From contig VBOY01000055.1 of assembly GCA_005893295.1 (NCBI GenBank), positions 1 to 57,835 of the forward strand: 57,835 nucleotides of DNA, in the 5' to 3' direction. Position 1 is the first letter of the stretch, and each line of letters opens with the position of its first letter. The position numbers and the translations under genes are program-made. The notes beneath the pieces are model-generated. The model ran no database searches. It worked only from the letters and a program-made list of their open reading frames with translations, and was not told the origin of the DNA. This DNA is from Candidatus Eiseniibacteriota bacterium (GTDB lineage: Bacteria > Eisenbacteria > RBG-16-71-46). Shown in pieces: positions 28,922-38,916 of the stretch.

Positions 28922-29782
28922 TCAAGAAACGACGCCCCAAGCCTCGAGAAGCCGCTCGAGGTCCTCCGAGCCGTAATACTCGAATTCGATGATCCCGCCT
29001 TTGCGCCCTGCTCGAATCTGAACCCGGGTCGAGAATTTCTGTTGAAGCTTGGTCTCCCACTCGGTGTAGGCCGACTGCCTCGCGGGGGCAGAGCGCGAGT
29101 GACGGCGCCGCAGCTTCCGAGCGACGAGAGCCTCGGTGCGACGGACCGAGAAACCCTTGGCCTGTACGTAGCGCGCCGTCGCCAATTGGTCCCCGGCGTT
29201 GTCCAGCCCGAGAAGCGCCCGTGCATGTCCTGCGGACAGCGTTCCACGTGAAACCATCTCTTGCACCTCTACGGGAAGGCCAAGCAATCGAAGGGAATTC
29301 GTCACCGAGCTGCGCTGTTTTCCTACTCGCTCGGAGACCTGATCGTGGGTCAGCCCGACCTTGGAAACGAGAGCCTGATACGCCTTGGCCTCGTCGATCG
29401 GATTGAGGTCTTCCCGCTGAAGGTTCTCGACCAGGGCAAGCTCCATCATCTCCCGGTCACCAACCTCGCGAACGATCGCTGGGATTGCATCGAGGCCGGC
29501 CATTCCAGCCGCCTTGAGCCGGCGCTCGCCTGCCACCAGCTCGTAACCACCCTGGACGTGCTTGCGCACTAGGACCGGCTGCAGGACGCCGGTGGACTTG
29601 ATCGAGCTAGAGAGCTCCTCCAGGGCCTGCGGGTCGAACCGCGTGCGCGGCTGAAATGGGTTGGGCCTGACGTCCTCGAGCGAAAGCATGGACACGCTGT
29701 CCGACTTACTCTCGGCTGGGTCCATCACGGCCGCGCCGGGGATCAAGGCCTCGAGCCCGCGCCCCAGAGCTTTTCTATGCAT
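28922..29782 (-). CDS. parB: Chromosome-partitioning protein ParB
   Basis: The 286-aa protein starts MHRKALGRGLEALIPG, the standard N-terminal peptide that stimulates ParA. The CTP-binding ParB/Spo0J domain shows NPFQPRTRFD, LVAGERRLKAAGMAG (GERR box) and LALVENLQREDLNPIDEA. The helix-turn-helix (LTHDQVSERVGKQRSSVTNSLRLL) binds parS. The C-terminal dimerisation part is short but present. ATG 29782 overlaps the parA stop by 8 bases, so translation is coupled. Confidence 0.96.
   Translation of the reverse strand: MHRKALGRGLEALIPGAAVMDPAESKSDSVSMLSLEDVRPNPFQPRTRFDPQALEELSSSIKSTGVLQPVLVRKHVQGGYELVAGERRLKAAGMAGLDAIPAIVREVGDREMMELALVENLQREDLNPIDEAKAYQALVSKVGLTHDQVSERVGKQRSSVTNSLRLLGLPVEVQEMVSRGTLSAGHARALLGLDNAGDQLATARYVQAKGFSVRRTEALVARKLRRRHSRSAPARQSAYTEWETKLQQKFSTRVQIRAGRKGGIIEFEYYGSEDLERLLEAWGVVS
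29241..29254. promoter_or_regulatory. Degenerate parS-like site inside parB
   Basis: GTTCCACGTGAAAC differs at one position from the palindromic core GTTTCACGTGAAAC. It lies within the parB coding sequence. ParB often tolerates one mismatch, so weak binding is possible. Confidence 0.55.
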
Positions 29783-30536
29783 GATCGATCACCTCCTGAG
29801 CCAACTGGCGGTAGCTGTCGGCGCCCGTGCTCTGCGGGTCGTACAGTACGATGGGTTTCCCGAATGACGGCGCTTCACTGAGCCTGACATTTCTCGGGAT
29901 CATTGTCTGATAAACCCTTTCAGAAAAAAACTTTCTGGCCTCTTCAGCAACCTGCTGCGAGAGATTGAGGCGCGCGTCGTACATGGTGAGAAGCACGCCT
30001 TCGATCCTCAATCCTGGGTTCAGGTGATCCTGGACTAGGCTGATCGCAGACATCATTGACGTGAGCCCCTCCAGGGCCAGATACTCGCATTGCAGTGGAA
30101 GCAGGACAGAATCAGCCGCCGCGAGCGCGTTGACCGTCAGCAGACCCAGGGACGGCGGGCAGTCGATGAGCACGAAATCGTACTGTGGCCTTACGGGAGC
30201 TAGGCAGCCCCTGAGTCTGGTCTCCCGCGCGAGCACTCCGACCAGCTCGACCTCCGCCCCTGAGAGCCGCTGGCCGGACGGAGCCACGTCGAGGCTGGAT
30301 AGGGCCGTGGTCGTGATCGCGCTGCTCAGCTCGGCCTGGCCCAGAAGAGCCTCGTACAGCGTGTACTGGCGGCTATTCCCGTTGAGGCCCAAGCCGCTCG
30401 ACGCGTTGCTCTGCGGATCGATATCAACGATCAAAACCCGCTGCCCTGACTGAGCCAGGCATGCGCCGAGGTTGATCGCTGTCGTGGTCTTTCCGACGCC
30501 ACCCTTCTGGCTGGCGATCGCGATTACGCGTCCCAT
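29775..30536 (-). CDS. parA: Chromosome-partitioning ATPase ParA (Soj)
   Basis: A 253-aa Walker-type ATPase with the deviant Walker A KGGVGKTTTAINLG, Walker A' IVDIDPQSNASSGLG and Walker B FVLIDCPPSLGLLTVNAL. The short N-terminus (MGRVIAIASQ) marks it as a chromosomal Soj type without a DNA-binding extension. It forms dynamic ATP-bound dimers on DNA that pull ParB-parS complexes. It is the upstream partner of parB and has a perfect parS site ~95 bp before its start. Confidence 0.96.
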   Translation of the reverse strand: MGRVIAIASQKGGVGKTTTAINLGACLAQSGQRVLIVDIDPQSNASSGLGLNGNSRQYTLYEALLGQAELSSAITTTALSSLDVAPSGQRLSGAEVELVGVLARETRLRGCLAPVRPQYDFVLIDCPPSLGLLTVNALAAADSVLLPLQCEYLALEGLTSMMSAISLVQDHLNPGLRIEGVLLTMYDARLNLSQQVAEEARKFFSERVYQTMIPRNVRLSEAPSFGKPIVLYDPQSTGADSYRQLAQEVIDHA

Positions 30537-30631
30537 TCCCTTGCTCGAGGAGGGGCGGACATCCTGCCCACCGATTGAGAACTCAACTCACGGGCAGGCT
30601 AGCAGGATGGCGTGTGAACCACAAGCTCGGA

Positions 30632-30645
30632 GTTTCACGTGAAAC
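30632..30645. promoter_or_regulatory. parS: parS centromere site
   Basis: GTTTCACGTGAAAC is a perfect 14-bp palindrome and the canonical parS core; the flanks give AGTTTCACGTGAAACA. It sits in the rsmG-parA gap, the usual origin-proximal place. Confidence 0.92.
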
Positions 30646-30673
30646 AAGATCGATACGAAACAGAGTAAGTGAA

Positions 30674-31450
30674 TCATTTCCTTATGTATCGAATGACAGA
30701 TATGGGGCCAGATCCGACCTCGATGCGCCCGCTCTCCTCCCAGTGATCGCGCCACCCTGTGCTTGACCGCATCTCTTGATCGAGCCCGCTTCCCTTCCAC
30801 AGAAACGCGAACCCACCCTGGCGAACGAAGTGACGCGCGAGGTCCAAGGTCTCTGCCAAAGGAAGCGTGGCCCGAGCCGTGAAACCGTCGAAGCCGCTCG
30901 CCATCAGGGGGTCGCCAACGAGCATTTCGAGGCGCTGGCACACGACGGATACTCTATCTATCTTATTGTCTAACAATAGTTTACGTATAAACAATGTCTT
31001 GTTTCTACGCGACTCGACCAGGGTCCATTCCTCTCCGACACCGGCAAGACGCAATGGAATCGCCGGCAGCCCTGCGCCCGATCCAAAGTCAAGCCACCGC
31101 ATGGCCCCACTCGATTTGAGCCAGGTCGCGGGTTGGACGGATTCGACCAGATGGCGGTCCACGAGCCGCGACTCGTCGTTTCGCGAAATCAGGTTCGAGA
31201 CTCCTCGATTCCATTCGAGCACCGCCGATGCGTAGCGTTTGATCTGGCCGATCGTCCTTTCGACATCGATCCCGAGCGGCTCGAGATGCGGAACGAGCCG
31301 CGCCCACGGCTGGGATTCGATCGAGACCCGGGGCGCGACGACCCGCGAGGTGCCGATGCGTGGCGTCGCCGGTCGCCGCGACGCATCGCGGCGAGCGGAG
31401 CCCCGGCGGCGTGCCTTGGGCGCGCGCGCGCCGGCTCGTCTAGATGGCAT
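30674..31450 (-). CDS. rsmG: 16S rRNA (guanine-527-N7) methyltransferase RsmG (GidB)
   Basis: The 258-aa protein has the SAM-binding loop WLDFGSGAGLPAIPLRL and the family motifs LEWNRGVSNLISRND, DRHLVESV, VESRRNKTLFIRKLL and FTARATLPLAE. It methylates G527 of 16S rRNA. An Arg/Ala-rich N-terminal tail of ~45 residues precedes the conserved part. ATG 31450 is chosen; a GTG at 31570 would lengthen the tail further. It is downstream of mnmG, as in most origin clusters. The coding sequence is less GC-rich than the flanks (KLLLDNKIDR region around 30950). Confidence 0.9.
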   Translation of the reverse strand: MPSRRAGARAPKARRRGSARRDASRRPATPRIGTSRVVAPRVSIESQPWARLVPHLEPLGIDVERTIGQIKRYASAVLEWNRGVSNLISRNDESRLVDRHLVESVQPATWLKSSGAMRWLDFGSGAGLPAIPLRLAGVGEEWTLVESRRNKTLFIRKLLLDNKIDRVSVVCQRLEMLVGDPLMASGFDGFTARATLPLAETLDLARHFVRQGGFAFLWKGSGLDQEMRSSTGWRDHWEESGRIEVGSGPISVIRYIRK

Positions 31451-31632
31451 GGTCCAAGACCAGGCTCGTGAGCGCTCCTGGAGGCTCGCCTCGAGATGTC
31501 GATCGAGAAAGCCGCTCACGTCGAAATCGATTCCGTTCGAGACCGGCCAGCATGGCCTGGACACTATCACGCTGCCCGCGCGACCCCTCGAGGATCGAGC
31601 GGACGAAGCGCCGCCCCCAAAGTTTCAGAGCT

Positions 31633-33570
31633 TCAGCGTGGGCTCGATGACGAGATCCGCCGCGCGTGGACCAGCAGAACGGCGATGTCGGCGGGGGAGA
31701 CTCCGGCGATCCGCGACGCCTGGCCGGCCGTGGCGGGTCTGACGCGGAGGAGCTTCTCCCGCGCTTCGGACGAAAGGTTGGAGAGCGTCGACACCCACAA
31801 GGCCTCGGGAAGCTCCCAGCCTTCGAGCGCCACCATTTGCTCGGCGACGCGGCGCTGTCGTTCGATGTAGCCGCGGTAGCGAGCTCGCACCTCGAGACAT
31901 TCCGCCCAGGCATCCGGCAACGCGGATCCCTGTCCGGTGGCGCGTAGCAGGGCGTAGGAGCCTCCGGGTCGGGCCAGGAAGTCGAGCCCGCGCAGCGAGG
32001 TACGAGATCCACGGTCGGAATCCATAACGTCTCGCGCCTGGTCGGGGTACACCGGATCGACCGGACGCGCGCCACGCGCGCTCGAGGCGCACTCGACGGG
32101 CTCGCGATCGAGCGCAGCGGGCGGAGTGGACCAGGGGCAGGTCACGGTGACGCGCGAGAGCCTGCGCTCCTCGGCATCGATTGCCGCGTACTTGGATCGC
32201 ACCTGCTCCAGCTGATCGCGAGAGATCAATCCGATCGCGTGGCCGATTCCCGCGAGCCGTTCGTCCGCGTTGTCGGCGCGCAACAGCAGCCGGTGCTCGG
32301 CCGCCGAAGTGAACATACGATAGGGCTCGCGGTGCTCGCGGGTCACCAGGTCGTCCACCAGCACCCCCACATAGGCTCGATCGCGGCCCAGCACCAGCGC
32401 CGGCCGGCCCAGCACCTTGAGCGCCGCGTTCACTCCCGCCACCCACCCCTGGGCGGCCGCCTCCTCGTAGCCCGAGGTTCCGCAGATCTGCCCGGCGAGG
32501 AACAGCCCGCCGACCCGCTTCACCTCGAGCGTCGGCGTGAGCTGATGCGGGAGGACGAAGTCGTACTCCACCGCGTAGCCGGGCCGCAGCATCTCCGCCT
32601 GCTCGAGGCCGCGCATCGTGCGCACGAACTCGAGCTGCACCTCGGCCGGCAGGCTGGACGAGACGCCGTTCACATAGGTCTCGACCACCGAGCGGCCCTC
32701 GGGCTCGAGGAACACGTGGTGTGCCGATCGCTCCGGGAACTTGACCACCTTGTCCTCGATCGAGGGGCAGTAGCGGGGCCCCCGCCCTTGGATCTCGCCA
32801 GCGTAGAGCGGCGACCGGTGGAGGTTGCGGCGGATCACCTCGTGGGTGCGCTCGTTGGTGCGCGTGAGATGGCACAACACCTGGTCCACGTCGAGTCGCT
32901 CGGTCCAGTGCGAGAACGGACGTGGCGGCTCGTCGCCTGGTTGGGGCTCGAGCGTTTCCCAGTCGATCGAATCGCGGTGGAGGCGCGGCGGCGTGCCGGT
33001 CTTCAGTCGGCCCCGCTCGAGACCCAGATCCGCGAGGCACTCGCTCAGCGCGCGCGCGGCTCGCTCGCCGAGGCGCCCGCCTTCGAGCTTCTGCTCGCCG
33101 ACATGGATCCGTCCGTTGAGGAAAGTCCCCGGCGTCACCACCGCGGCCCGGCAGCGGAGCGCACGACCGTCGTCGAGGCGCACGCGGTTCACCACGCCGG
33201 CGATCCTCGTCAGCCCGGGTGTGCCGGCCAGCAGCCTGGCCATCTCTTCCGAGTAGAGCGCCTTGTCGCATTGGGCGCGCGGCGACCACACCGCAGGCCC
33301 GCGCCCGCGGTTGAGCATCTTGAACTGGATCCCGGCTCGATCGGTGACGCGTCCCATCACGCCGCCCAAGGCGTCGATCTCGCGCACCATGTGCCCCTTG
33401 GCGATCCCGCCGATCGCGGGATTGCACGACATCTTGGCCGTGTCTTCGAGCCTCATGGTGAGAAGCGCGGTGTCGAGCCCGAGCGTGGCGGCTGCGACCG
33501 CCGCCTCGCAGCCGGCGTGCCCCGCGCCCACCACGAGCACGTCGAAACCGTTCGCGTCCGGCCGTCTCAC
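31633..33570 (-). CDS. mnmG: tRNA uridine-5-carboxymethylaminomethyl modification enzyme MnmG (GidA)
   Basis: FAD-dependent partner of MnmE in making 5-carboxymethylaminomethyl-uridine at tRNA position 34. The FAD-binding motif [15 protein letters not shown] opens the protein. [50 protein letters not shown] and [21 protein letters not shown] are diagnostic. The C-terminal helical domain ends near [19 protein letters not shown] 33570 is preferred since GGGGGA lies just upstream, giving about 645 aa. It starts 11 bases after mnmE. Confidence 0.95.
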   Translation of the reverse strand: MRRPDANGFDVLVVGAGHAGCEAAVAAATLGLDTALLTMRLEDTAKMSCNPAIGGIAKGHMVREIDALGGVMGRVTDRAGIQFKMLNRGRGPAVWSPRAQCDKALYSEEMARLLAGTPGLTRIAGVVNRVRLDDGRALRCRAAVVTPGTFLNGRIHVGEQKLEGGRLGERAARALSECLADLGLERGRLKTGTPPRLHRDSIDWETLEPQPGDEPPRPFSHWTERLDVDQVLCHLTRTNERTHEVIRRNLHRSPLYAGEIQGRGPRYCPSIEDKVVKFPERSAHHVFLEPEGRSVVETYVNGVSSSLPAEVQLEFVRTMRGLEQAEMLRPGYAVEYDFVLPHQLTPTLEVKRVGGLFLAGQICGTSGYEEAAAQGWVAGVNAALKVLGRPALVLGRDRAYVGVLVDDLVTREHREPYRMFTSAAEHRLLLRADNADERLAGIGHAIGLISRDQLEQVRSKYAAIDAEERRLSRVTVTCPWSTPPAALDREPVECASSARGARPVDPVYPDQARDVMDSDRGSRTSLRGLDFLARPGGSYALLRATGQGSALPDAWAECLEVRARYRGYIERQRRVAEQMVALEGWELPEALWVSTLSNLSSEAREKLLRVRPATAGQASRIAGVSPADIAVLLVHARRISSSSPR

Positions 33571-33581
33571 GGGCAGTCCCC

Positions 33582-35006
33582 CTACTTGCCGATGCAAAAG
33601 CGGCTGAAGATGCGCTCGAGCAGGTCCTCGCTCGCCGCCCGGCCCGTGACCTCGCCGATCGCACGCAGAGCCTCACCCAGTTCCAGAGCGACGATCTCGC
33701 CGGGCGCGGCCGCGCGCGCCGCGGTGATCCCGCGGCCGAGCGCTTCTTTGGCGCGCTCCAAGGCCTCGATGTGGCGCGGGGTGCTCACCGCGACCGCCAG
33801 CGAGCGCTCTCCGCTCTCGAGACCGAGCTCGCACGCCAGCGTCGCGCGCAGCTCGTCCACGCCCTCCCCGCGCGTCGCCGAGACCGCGACCACCGGGGCG
33901 TGGCCCCCCGCGAGCGCTTGCGCCTCCTCGACGCGCACCACGCCGGGTCGATCTCGCTTGTTGAGCGCGATCGTGATGCGCCGTCCCTTGAGGCGGGCCG
34001 CCACCGAATGGTCTTCGTCGCAGAGCGGCGCCGAGCCGTCCACCACCCACAGTACCGCCGCGCCTTCCTCGATCGCGCGTTCGGTGCGCGCGATTCCCAG
34101 CGCTTCCACCGGCTCGGGCGTCGCCCGCAGCCCCGCCGTGTCCGAGAGCGTGACCCGAATCCCCTCGAGGTCGATGGTCTCGCTCACTCGGTCCCGCGTC
34201 GTCCCCGGCACCGCGGCCACGATCGCTCGATCCTCGCCCACCAGCGCATTGAACAACGACGACTTGCCGACGTTCGGCCGGCCGACCAGTGGGACGCGCA
34301 GTCCTTCCCGCACCGCACGCGCGAATGAAGAGGCCGCCAGCAGCTCGGCCAGCTCGCGATCCACGCCCTCGATCGCCGCCACCACGTGCGCCGGCACCTC
34401 GATCCCGCCCACGTCCTCGGCGAAATCGACGCGAGCCTCGACCTCGGCGACCGCGTCGGCGAGCCGCTCGCCGATCGCCTCGAGCCGGGCCGACAGCTCG
34501 CCCTTGAGCTGGGAGAGGGCCAGCTCGTGCGCCCGCGACGTGGCGGCGTGGATTACGTCCGCCACCGCTTCGGCCTGGGCGAGATCCAGGCGGCCGTTGA
34601 GGAAGGCGCGCAGCGTGAATTCACCGGGACCGGCGAGGCGCGCGCCCGACGCGAGCAAGCTCGCGAGCAGGCGGCGGGCCGACCACTCGCCGCCGTGGCA
34701 GGAGAACTCCACCACGTCCTCGCGCGTGTAGGAGCGGGGGGCGCGGAAGACCGCCACCACGACCTCGTCGAGCGTCGCTCCGGCGGAGGGCTCGAGCCGC
34801 GCGAGGGCCGGCCCTGCGCGGGTCGGCGGCGCGACGGCCCATCCATGGTGGAGCGTGTGGGTCGGCGCGGCGCTCAAGGCCGTGGCGCCACGAAACACCG
34901 CGTCCGCCACGCCCAGGGCTCCCGGACCGCTCACGCGCACGACGGCGAGCCCCGCCGGGCCGCCACCCGTCGCGGCCGCCGCGATCGTGTCACCCAGCGA
35001 GAGCAT
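33582..35006 (-). CDS. mnmE: tRNA modification GTPase MnmE (TrmE)
   Basis: The 474-aa protein has the tetrahydrofolate-binding N-terminal domain ([22 protein letters not shown]), the GTPase inserted in a helical domain ([30 protein letters not shown]) and the essential C-terminal FCIGK. It acts with MnmG in wobble-uridine modification. Gaps to khpB and mnmG are 5 and 11 bases, so these are one operon. Length and motifs are standard. Confidence 0.96.
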   Translation of the reverse strand: MLSLGDTIAAAATGGGPAGLAVVRVSGPGALGVADAVFRGATALSAAPTHTLHHGWAVAPPTRAGPALARLEPSAGATLDEVVVAVFRAPRSYTREDVVEFSCHGGEWSARRLLASLLASGARLAGPGEFTLRAFLNGRLDLAQAEAVADVIHAATSRAHELALSQLKGELSARLEAIGERLADAVAEVEARVDFAEDVGGIEVPAHVVAAIEGVDRELAELLAASSFARAVREGLRVPLVGRPNVGKSSLFNALVGEDRAIVAAVPGTTRDRVSETIDLEGIRVTLSDTAGLRATPEPVEALGIARTERAIEEGAAVLWVVDGSAPLCDEDHSVAARLKGRRITIALNKRDRPGVVRVEEAQALAGGHAPVVAVSATRGEGVDELRATLACELGLESGERSLAVAVSTPRHIEALERAKEALGRGITAARAAAPGEIVALELGEALRAIGEVTGRAASEDLLERIFSRFCIGK

Positions 35007-35011
35007 GCGCG

Positions 35012-36145
35012 CTACGCCGGGCCGTCCGCTTCCGGTTCTTCCCCGCCCGCTGGCGCCACGGCCACCTTCTTGATGAGTCCGTCGCCAATCGCGTAGGTCT
35101 TCACGCGCGGATCGGTCTTGAGCGCAACGTGGACTACCCTGCGCTCCTGCGCGTTCAGGTACTCGGTCAGCCGCTCATTCCCGCTGGCCAGCGCATCCTC
35201 GGCCAGGGTATGCGCCAGCTCCTTGAGCTGGGCTTCCCGACGCTGCCAGAAATCGTTGATCTCGAGCTGCAGGTGGTAGCGTGAGCCGCCGCCGCGATTG
35301 ATCATGCGGTTGAGCAAGTGCTGCAGAGCCTGCCGCACCTCGCCCTTGCGCCCGGTGAGCAGCTCCTCGTCGCCCGAGACCTCTGCCGTCACCTCGACGT
35401 CGTCGTTCTCGGCTCGCGCCGTCACGCGCGGCTCGAACCCCATCGCCTGGAGCAGGTCGCCGGTGAGCCGCTGCCCAAGGGCGGCGAGCTCGGCGGCACC
35501 CATGGCGGCAGCCGGCTCGGGCGCGCCGGATTCTCGATCGCCCGCCGCGGGCGCAGCCTGGTCGTTCTCGCGGCGCGTCTCCCGCCGCCTTTCGATCTCG
35601 ATGGGAGCCGGGGATGGAGCGTTCGCCTCGTCGATGCGCGGCGCGTGCTCCGGGCGGCGTCCTCGCCCGCCGCGACGGCCACGGCGTCGGCGGCCGCCCG
35701 ACTCGCCCGCGGCTTGCGATTCGAAGCGCGGCTCGGTTCCGTGCCGGCGCTCCTCATCAGCCCCGTGCCGGGGCTCGGCCTCGCGCCGCGGCCCCGGGCG
35801 ATCCGTTTCGGGCGATGACCGTTGCCGGTCGCCTTCCCGTCTCGGGCCGCGCTCCGAGGAACGCTCGCGGCGCGAGCCGCCGCGCGCCGGGGCCGAGCCA
35901 CGGGCCGCGAGGTCTCCGCCGCGTTCGCGCCGGCCCGATCGGGCGGTCCGCTCGTACTCCCTCTGCGCGGGCCGCGGCATCATGCGCACCTTGAACGGGC
36001 GCGCCCCGAGCCCCAGGAAGCCCCCCGAGCCCTCCTCCAGCACGGTAATCATGACCTGGGCGCGCTCGAGCCCCAGCGCCAGCAGACCCTTCTTCACCGC
36101 GTCGTCCAGCGTCTTTCCTTCGAAAATGGAACCCTTCGCCTGCAT
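35012..36145 (-). CDS. khpB: RNA-binding protein KhpB (Jag/SpoIIIJ-associated) with long charged linker
   Basis: ATG 36145 starts the Jag_N domain (GKTLDDAVKKGLLALGLERAQVMITVLEEGSGGFLGLGARPFKVRM). The C-terminal half contains a KH domain (LLQAMGFEPRVTARAENDDVEVTAEVSGDEELLTGRKGEVRQALQHLLNRM) and an R3H domain (RVVHVALKTDPRVKTYAIGDG). Between them lies a ~150-residue linker dominated by Arg, Glu and Gly (RRERGGD, RRRGRRGGRGRR), far longer than usual and certainly disordered. The protein binds RNA; its gene sits next to yidC as in most bacteria. Confidence 0.92.
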   Translation of the reverse strand: MQAKGSIFEGKTLDDAVKKGLLALGLERAQVMITVLEEGSGGFLGLGARPFKVRMMPRPAQREYERTARSGRRERGGDLAARGSAPARGGSRRERSSERGPRREGDRQRSSPETDRPGPRREAEPRHGADEERRHGTEPRFESQAAGESGGRRRRGRRGGRGRRPEHAPRIDEANAPSPAPIEIERRRETRRENDQAAPAAGDRESGAPEPAAAMGAAELAALGQRLTGDLLQAMGFEPRVTARAENDDVEVTAEVSGDEELLTGRKGEVRQALQHLLNRMINRGGGSRYHLQLEINDFWQRREAQLKELAHTLAEDALASGNERLTEYLNAQERRVVHVALKTDPRVKTYAIGDGLIKKVAVAPAGGEEPEADGPA

Positions 36146-36275
36146 TGTCGGACCTCGCGTGTGCTCCGCGCGGCGGGTCGCGAACCCGGAAGAGCCCGCG
36201 CGCAGAAGGTGCAAACCACGATCGAATCGGTGGGCGGCGCGCACACGCCTCGTCGGCGGGCCACCGCCCGTTAGC

Positions 36276-38057
36276 TTACTTCGGAGCCGGCCTCCTGGCC
36301 ACTGCCGCTACGGCCGCCGGCGGGCCGTCCTCCCGCAAGACCATCCACTGCTGGAGCGCCGTCAGCAGGTTCATCACCGTCCAGTAGAGGACCAGTCCCG
36401 AGGGCAGGTTGTAGAAAAACACCAGCATGACCACGTTCATCATGTACATCGAAGGCGCTTGCCGCGGGTCGCTCGGCGTGAGCCTTTGGGACAGCAAGCC
36501 TGAGGCCGCCATCAGGATGGGTAGCAGGCGGATCGGCAGCGAGCCGACGGTGGCCAGCAGATCGGGCGCCGACAGGTCGCGGATCCAGCCCACGAAAGGC
36601 GCTTGTCGAAGCTCGATCGCGTTGAAGAGCACCGAGTAGAGCGCGAAGAACAACGGCATCTGGACCAACATCGGCAGGCATCCGCCCGCCGGGTTCACCT
36701 TGTTCTCCTTGTAGATCGCCATCACCGCGGTGTTCATCGCCTGCGGCTCGTTCTTGTACTTCTGTCTCAGGCGCTCGATCTCGGGCTGCAGCCTCTGCAT
36801 CGCGCGCATGCTCTTCATGCTCATCATGTTCAGCGGGTGGAGCACCACCCGGACCAAGGTCGCGAGCAACACGATCGCCGCGCCGAAGTTGCGCACCAGG
36901 CGATCCAGCCAGACCAGCAGCCGGAGCAGCGCCTTGCTGAACGGCAGGATCCAGTTCCAACCCAGGTCGACCGCTCGCGCTATGTCGAGTCGCGCGAGAC
37001 GGAAGTACTCGGCGGGGCCGAAGTAGAGCAGGAAGCGTTGGACCGGGCTCGCGTCGCTGGGAAGCCCCAGTACCAGTGAGCTGACCGCGACCGACTGGTC
37101 GCTGCGTGGGGCCGGCAGCAGCCGCTGTTGATCAGGGGTGAGCGCGCGCGACTCGGCGCGCGCGCTCGCCGACTTGGCGGGCGCCTGGACCACCGCGATG
37201 GCCCCCATGAAGTACCGGGTCTCCACCCCCGTCCACTGCACGTTGCCGTCGAAGTTCCGCGGCCCACGCTTGAGGGCCGTCGCCAGCTCACGCCGCAGAT
37301 TGGTGCCCACCAGACTCATCGTCCTCAGCGAGCGCTCTTCGATCGAGGGATCGTGCTCCTGGAACAAGGGCCACGAGCGGGCTGTCAGGGAGTAGTCGGC
37401 GAGCCGCCAGGCGAGCGGGACGTTGCGCACCTCGACCTCGTAGTCGATCGCGTAGTCGTCGGGGCGAATGCGATAGGTCTGGCGGATCACCAACCCCGAG
37501 ACGTCGTGGGCGACGAAGGTGAGAACACGCGGTTGGCCCGCGGCATCGAGGCTGTCGGTGAGGTCGTAGACCACGTCGGCCAGCGACTTGAGCGCACCGT
37601 TCGAGCCGAGATCCATCCCGAACGACGGGCCGCCGGCCAGCACGACGCGATCGCCGGGCGGCACCTCGCGGTCGCGCCGTGACCCACGGAACGCTCCGCC
37701 CGAAAGACCGTGGGCCGAAGCGTAACGCTTGAGCTCGATGGCGACCAACCGAGCCCCGCGGTTCGTGAACTCGGCGCGATAGAGCGGCGTCTCGACGTGA
37801 AGCGTGTGCTCGAGCAGGCTTTCCCCGCCGGGCGTCCCGCGGGAGAGCACGGGCGGCGCCGGCGTGACCACCACCGGGGGCGAGGTGCGCCCACTTGGCT
37901 CGAGCGTCGAGTCTAAGGCGGTGCTCTCGGGACGTTGCCGCGGCGGTCCGGCGGGGGGCTTCAGGTAACGATCGAGACCGAGCAGCTTCAACAAGAAGGG
38001 GTATGCAAACAGCACCACCAGGCACAACAGCACCGCGATCAGCGTGCGTCGGTCCAT
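36276..38057 (-). CDS. yidC: Membrane protein insertase YidC
   Basis: The 593-aa protein has the Gram-negative plan: an N-terminal signal-anchor (LIAVLLCLVVLFAYPFLLKLL), a ~300-residue periplasmic P1 domain (VETPLYRAEFTNRGARLVAIELKRYA), then five conserved helices (FGAAIVLLATLVRVVLHPLN, QKYKNEPQAMNTAVMAIYKENKVNPAGGCLPMLVQMPLFFALY, GLVLYWTVMNLLTALQQ). The P1 domain indicates a diderm host. It inserts inner-membrane proteins with or without Sec. ATG 38057 is two bases after the yidD stop. Confidence 0.95.
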   Translation of the reverse strand: MDRRTLIAVLLCLVVLFAYPFLLKLLGLDRYLKPPAGPPRQRPESTALDSTLEPSGRTSPPVVVTPAPPVLSRGTPGGESLLEHTLHVETPLYRAEFTNRGARLVAIELKRYASAHGLSGGAFRGSRRDREVPPGDRVVLAGGPSFGMDLGSNGALKSLADVVYDLTDSLDAAGQPRVLTFVAHDVSGLVIRQTYRIRPDDYAIDYEVEVRNVPLAWRLADYSLTARSWPLFQEHDPSIEERSLRTMSLVGTNLRRELATALKRGPRNFDGNVQWTGVETRYFMGAIAVVQAPAKSASARAESRALTPDQQRLLPAPRSDQSVAVSSLVLGLPSDASPVQRFLLYFGPAEYFRLARLDIARAVDLGWNWILPFSKALLRLLVWLDRLVRNFGAAIVLLATLVRVVLHPLNMMSMKSMRAMQRLQPEIERLRQKYKNEPQAMNTAVMAIYKENKVNPAGGCLPMLVQMPLFFALYSVLFNAIELRQAPFVGWIRDLSAPDLLATVGSLPIRLLPILMAASGLLSQRLTPSDPRQAPSMYMMNVVMLVFFYNLPSGLVLYWTVMNLLTALQQWMVLREDGPPAAVAAVARRPAPK

Positions 38058-38059
38058 GA

Positions 38060-38272
38060 TCAGGGCACCGGATCGTATCCGGGGCGGCCGAGCGGGTGGC
38101 AGCGCAGCAACCGCCACGCCGCAAGTGCTAGGCCGCGGCCGAGACCGTGGCGTCCGATCGCCTGCCGCGCGTACTCCGAGCAGGTCGGCACGTGACGGCA
38201 CGCCCCGCGCGTCCACGGAGCGGCCACGACTTGATAGAGGCGGATCACATGGACCGCGGCCGCGCGCACCAT
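38060..38272 (-). CDS. yidD: Membrane protein insertion efficiency factor YidD
   Basis: A 70-aa protein starting [14 protein letters not shown], with the family core [46 protein letters not shown] and its conserved cysteines. It sits between rnpA and yidC; its ATG overlaps the rnpA end closely (TGA-GC-ATG). YidD is an amphipathic membrane-associated helper of YidC. Confidence 0.93.
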   Translation of the reverse strand: MVRAAAVHVIRLYQVVAAPWTRGACRHVPTCSEYARQAIGRHGLGRGLALAAWRLLRCHPLGRPGYDPVP

Positions 38273-38274
38273 GC

Positions 38275-38655
38275 TCAAGCCGTCTCGAGCGGCGCCAAAG
38301 CTCCCGCCGCCGAGAGCGCTCGCTCCACGTCGCTCGCCAGGTCCTGATGGGCGGCGGTCAGCGCCGAGCGGAACGCCACGAACATGAGCAGGTAGCCGGT
38401 GTCCGGAACGCGCGACCAGCGACGGCGCACGATCTCGCGCAGTCGGCGCCGAGCGCGATTGCGATCGACTGCCTGTCCCACCGACTTCTTGCTCGCCACG
38501 AAACCCACTCGCGTGGATTCGCCCGGGCACGCTCGAGCCACCAGCAGACAATGGGAGCCCCGGAAGGGCGTGCCCTCGGACTTGAGCCGAGCAAAGTCCA
38601 GGGACGACGTCAGTCGGTGCTCGGCCCCGATCCGTTCGCCCGCCGGGCGGGTCAT
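38275..38655 (-). CDS. rnpA: Ribonuclease P protein component
   Basis: The 126-aa basic protein has the RNR signature ([17 protein letters not shown]), the N-terminal [19 protein letters not shown] and [14 protein letters not shown]. It is the protein cofactor of the RNase P ribozyme that matures tRNA 5' ends. Located between rpmH and yidD as in nearly all bacteria. Confidence 0.94.
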   Translation of the reverse strand: MTRPAGERIGAEHRLTSSLDFARLKSEGTPFRGSHCLLVARACPGESTRVGFVASKKSVGQAVDRNRARRRLREIVRRRWSRVPDTGYLLMFVAFRSALTAAHQDLASDVERALSAAGALAPLETA

Positions 38656-38772
38656 GGGCGGGGCAGACAGGACGCCGATCGCAGCTGCCTGCGGTGCCGT
38701 GAGGGCCGATCACGATGGAGCCGCCCGTGCCTCTGGTTCGCGCGGCCAGCGACGGCAGGGAGGTCCAGGGGC

Positions 38773-38916
38773 TCAGGACGTCGAAACCGTCAAGCGCTTG
38801 CGTCCCTGGCGCCGACGAGCCGAAAGAATCTTCCGCCCCCCTTTGCTGCTCATGCGCGCGCGGAACCCATGGGTCTTCTTGCGGTGCCGGTTGCGGGGGC
38901 GAAATGTGCGCTTCAT
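38773..38916 (-). CDS. rpmH: 50S ribosomal protein L34
   Basis: A 47-aa basic protein, [22 protein letters not shown] at the start and [11 protein letters not shown] at the end, i.e. complete L34. GAGG lies upstream of ATG 38916. It opens the rpmH-rnpA-yidD-yidC operon. The gene that follows on the other side is a divergent HEAT protein, not dnaA. Confidence 0.95.
   Translation of the reverse strand: MKRTFRPRNRHRKKTHGFRARMSSKGGRKILSARRRQGRKRLTVSTS

Noticed and set aside
32239-34731. Long plus-strand frame opposite mnmG and mnmE
   Set aside because: Antisense shadow; mnmG and mnmE are certain on the minus strand.
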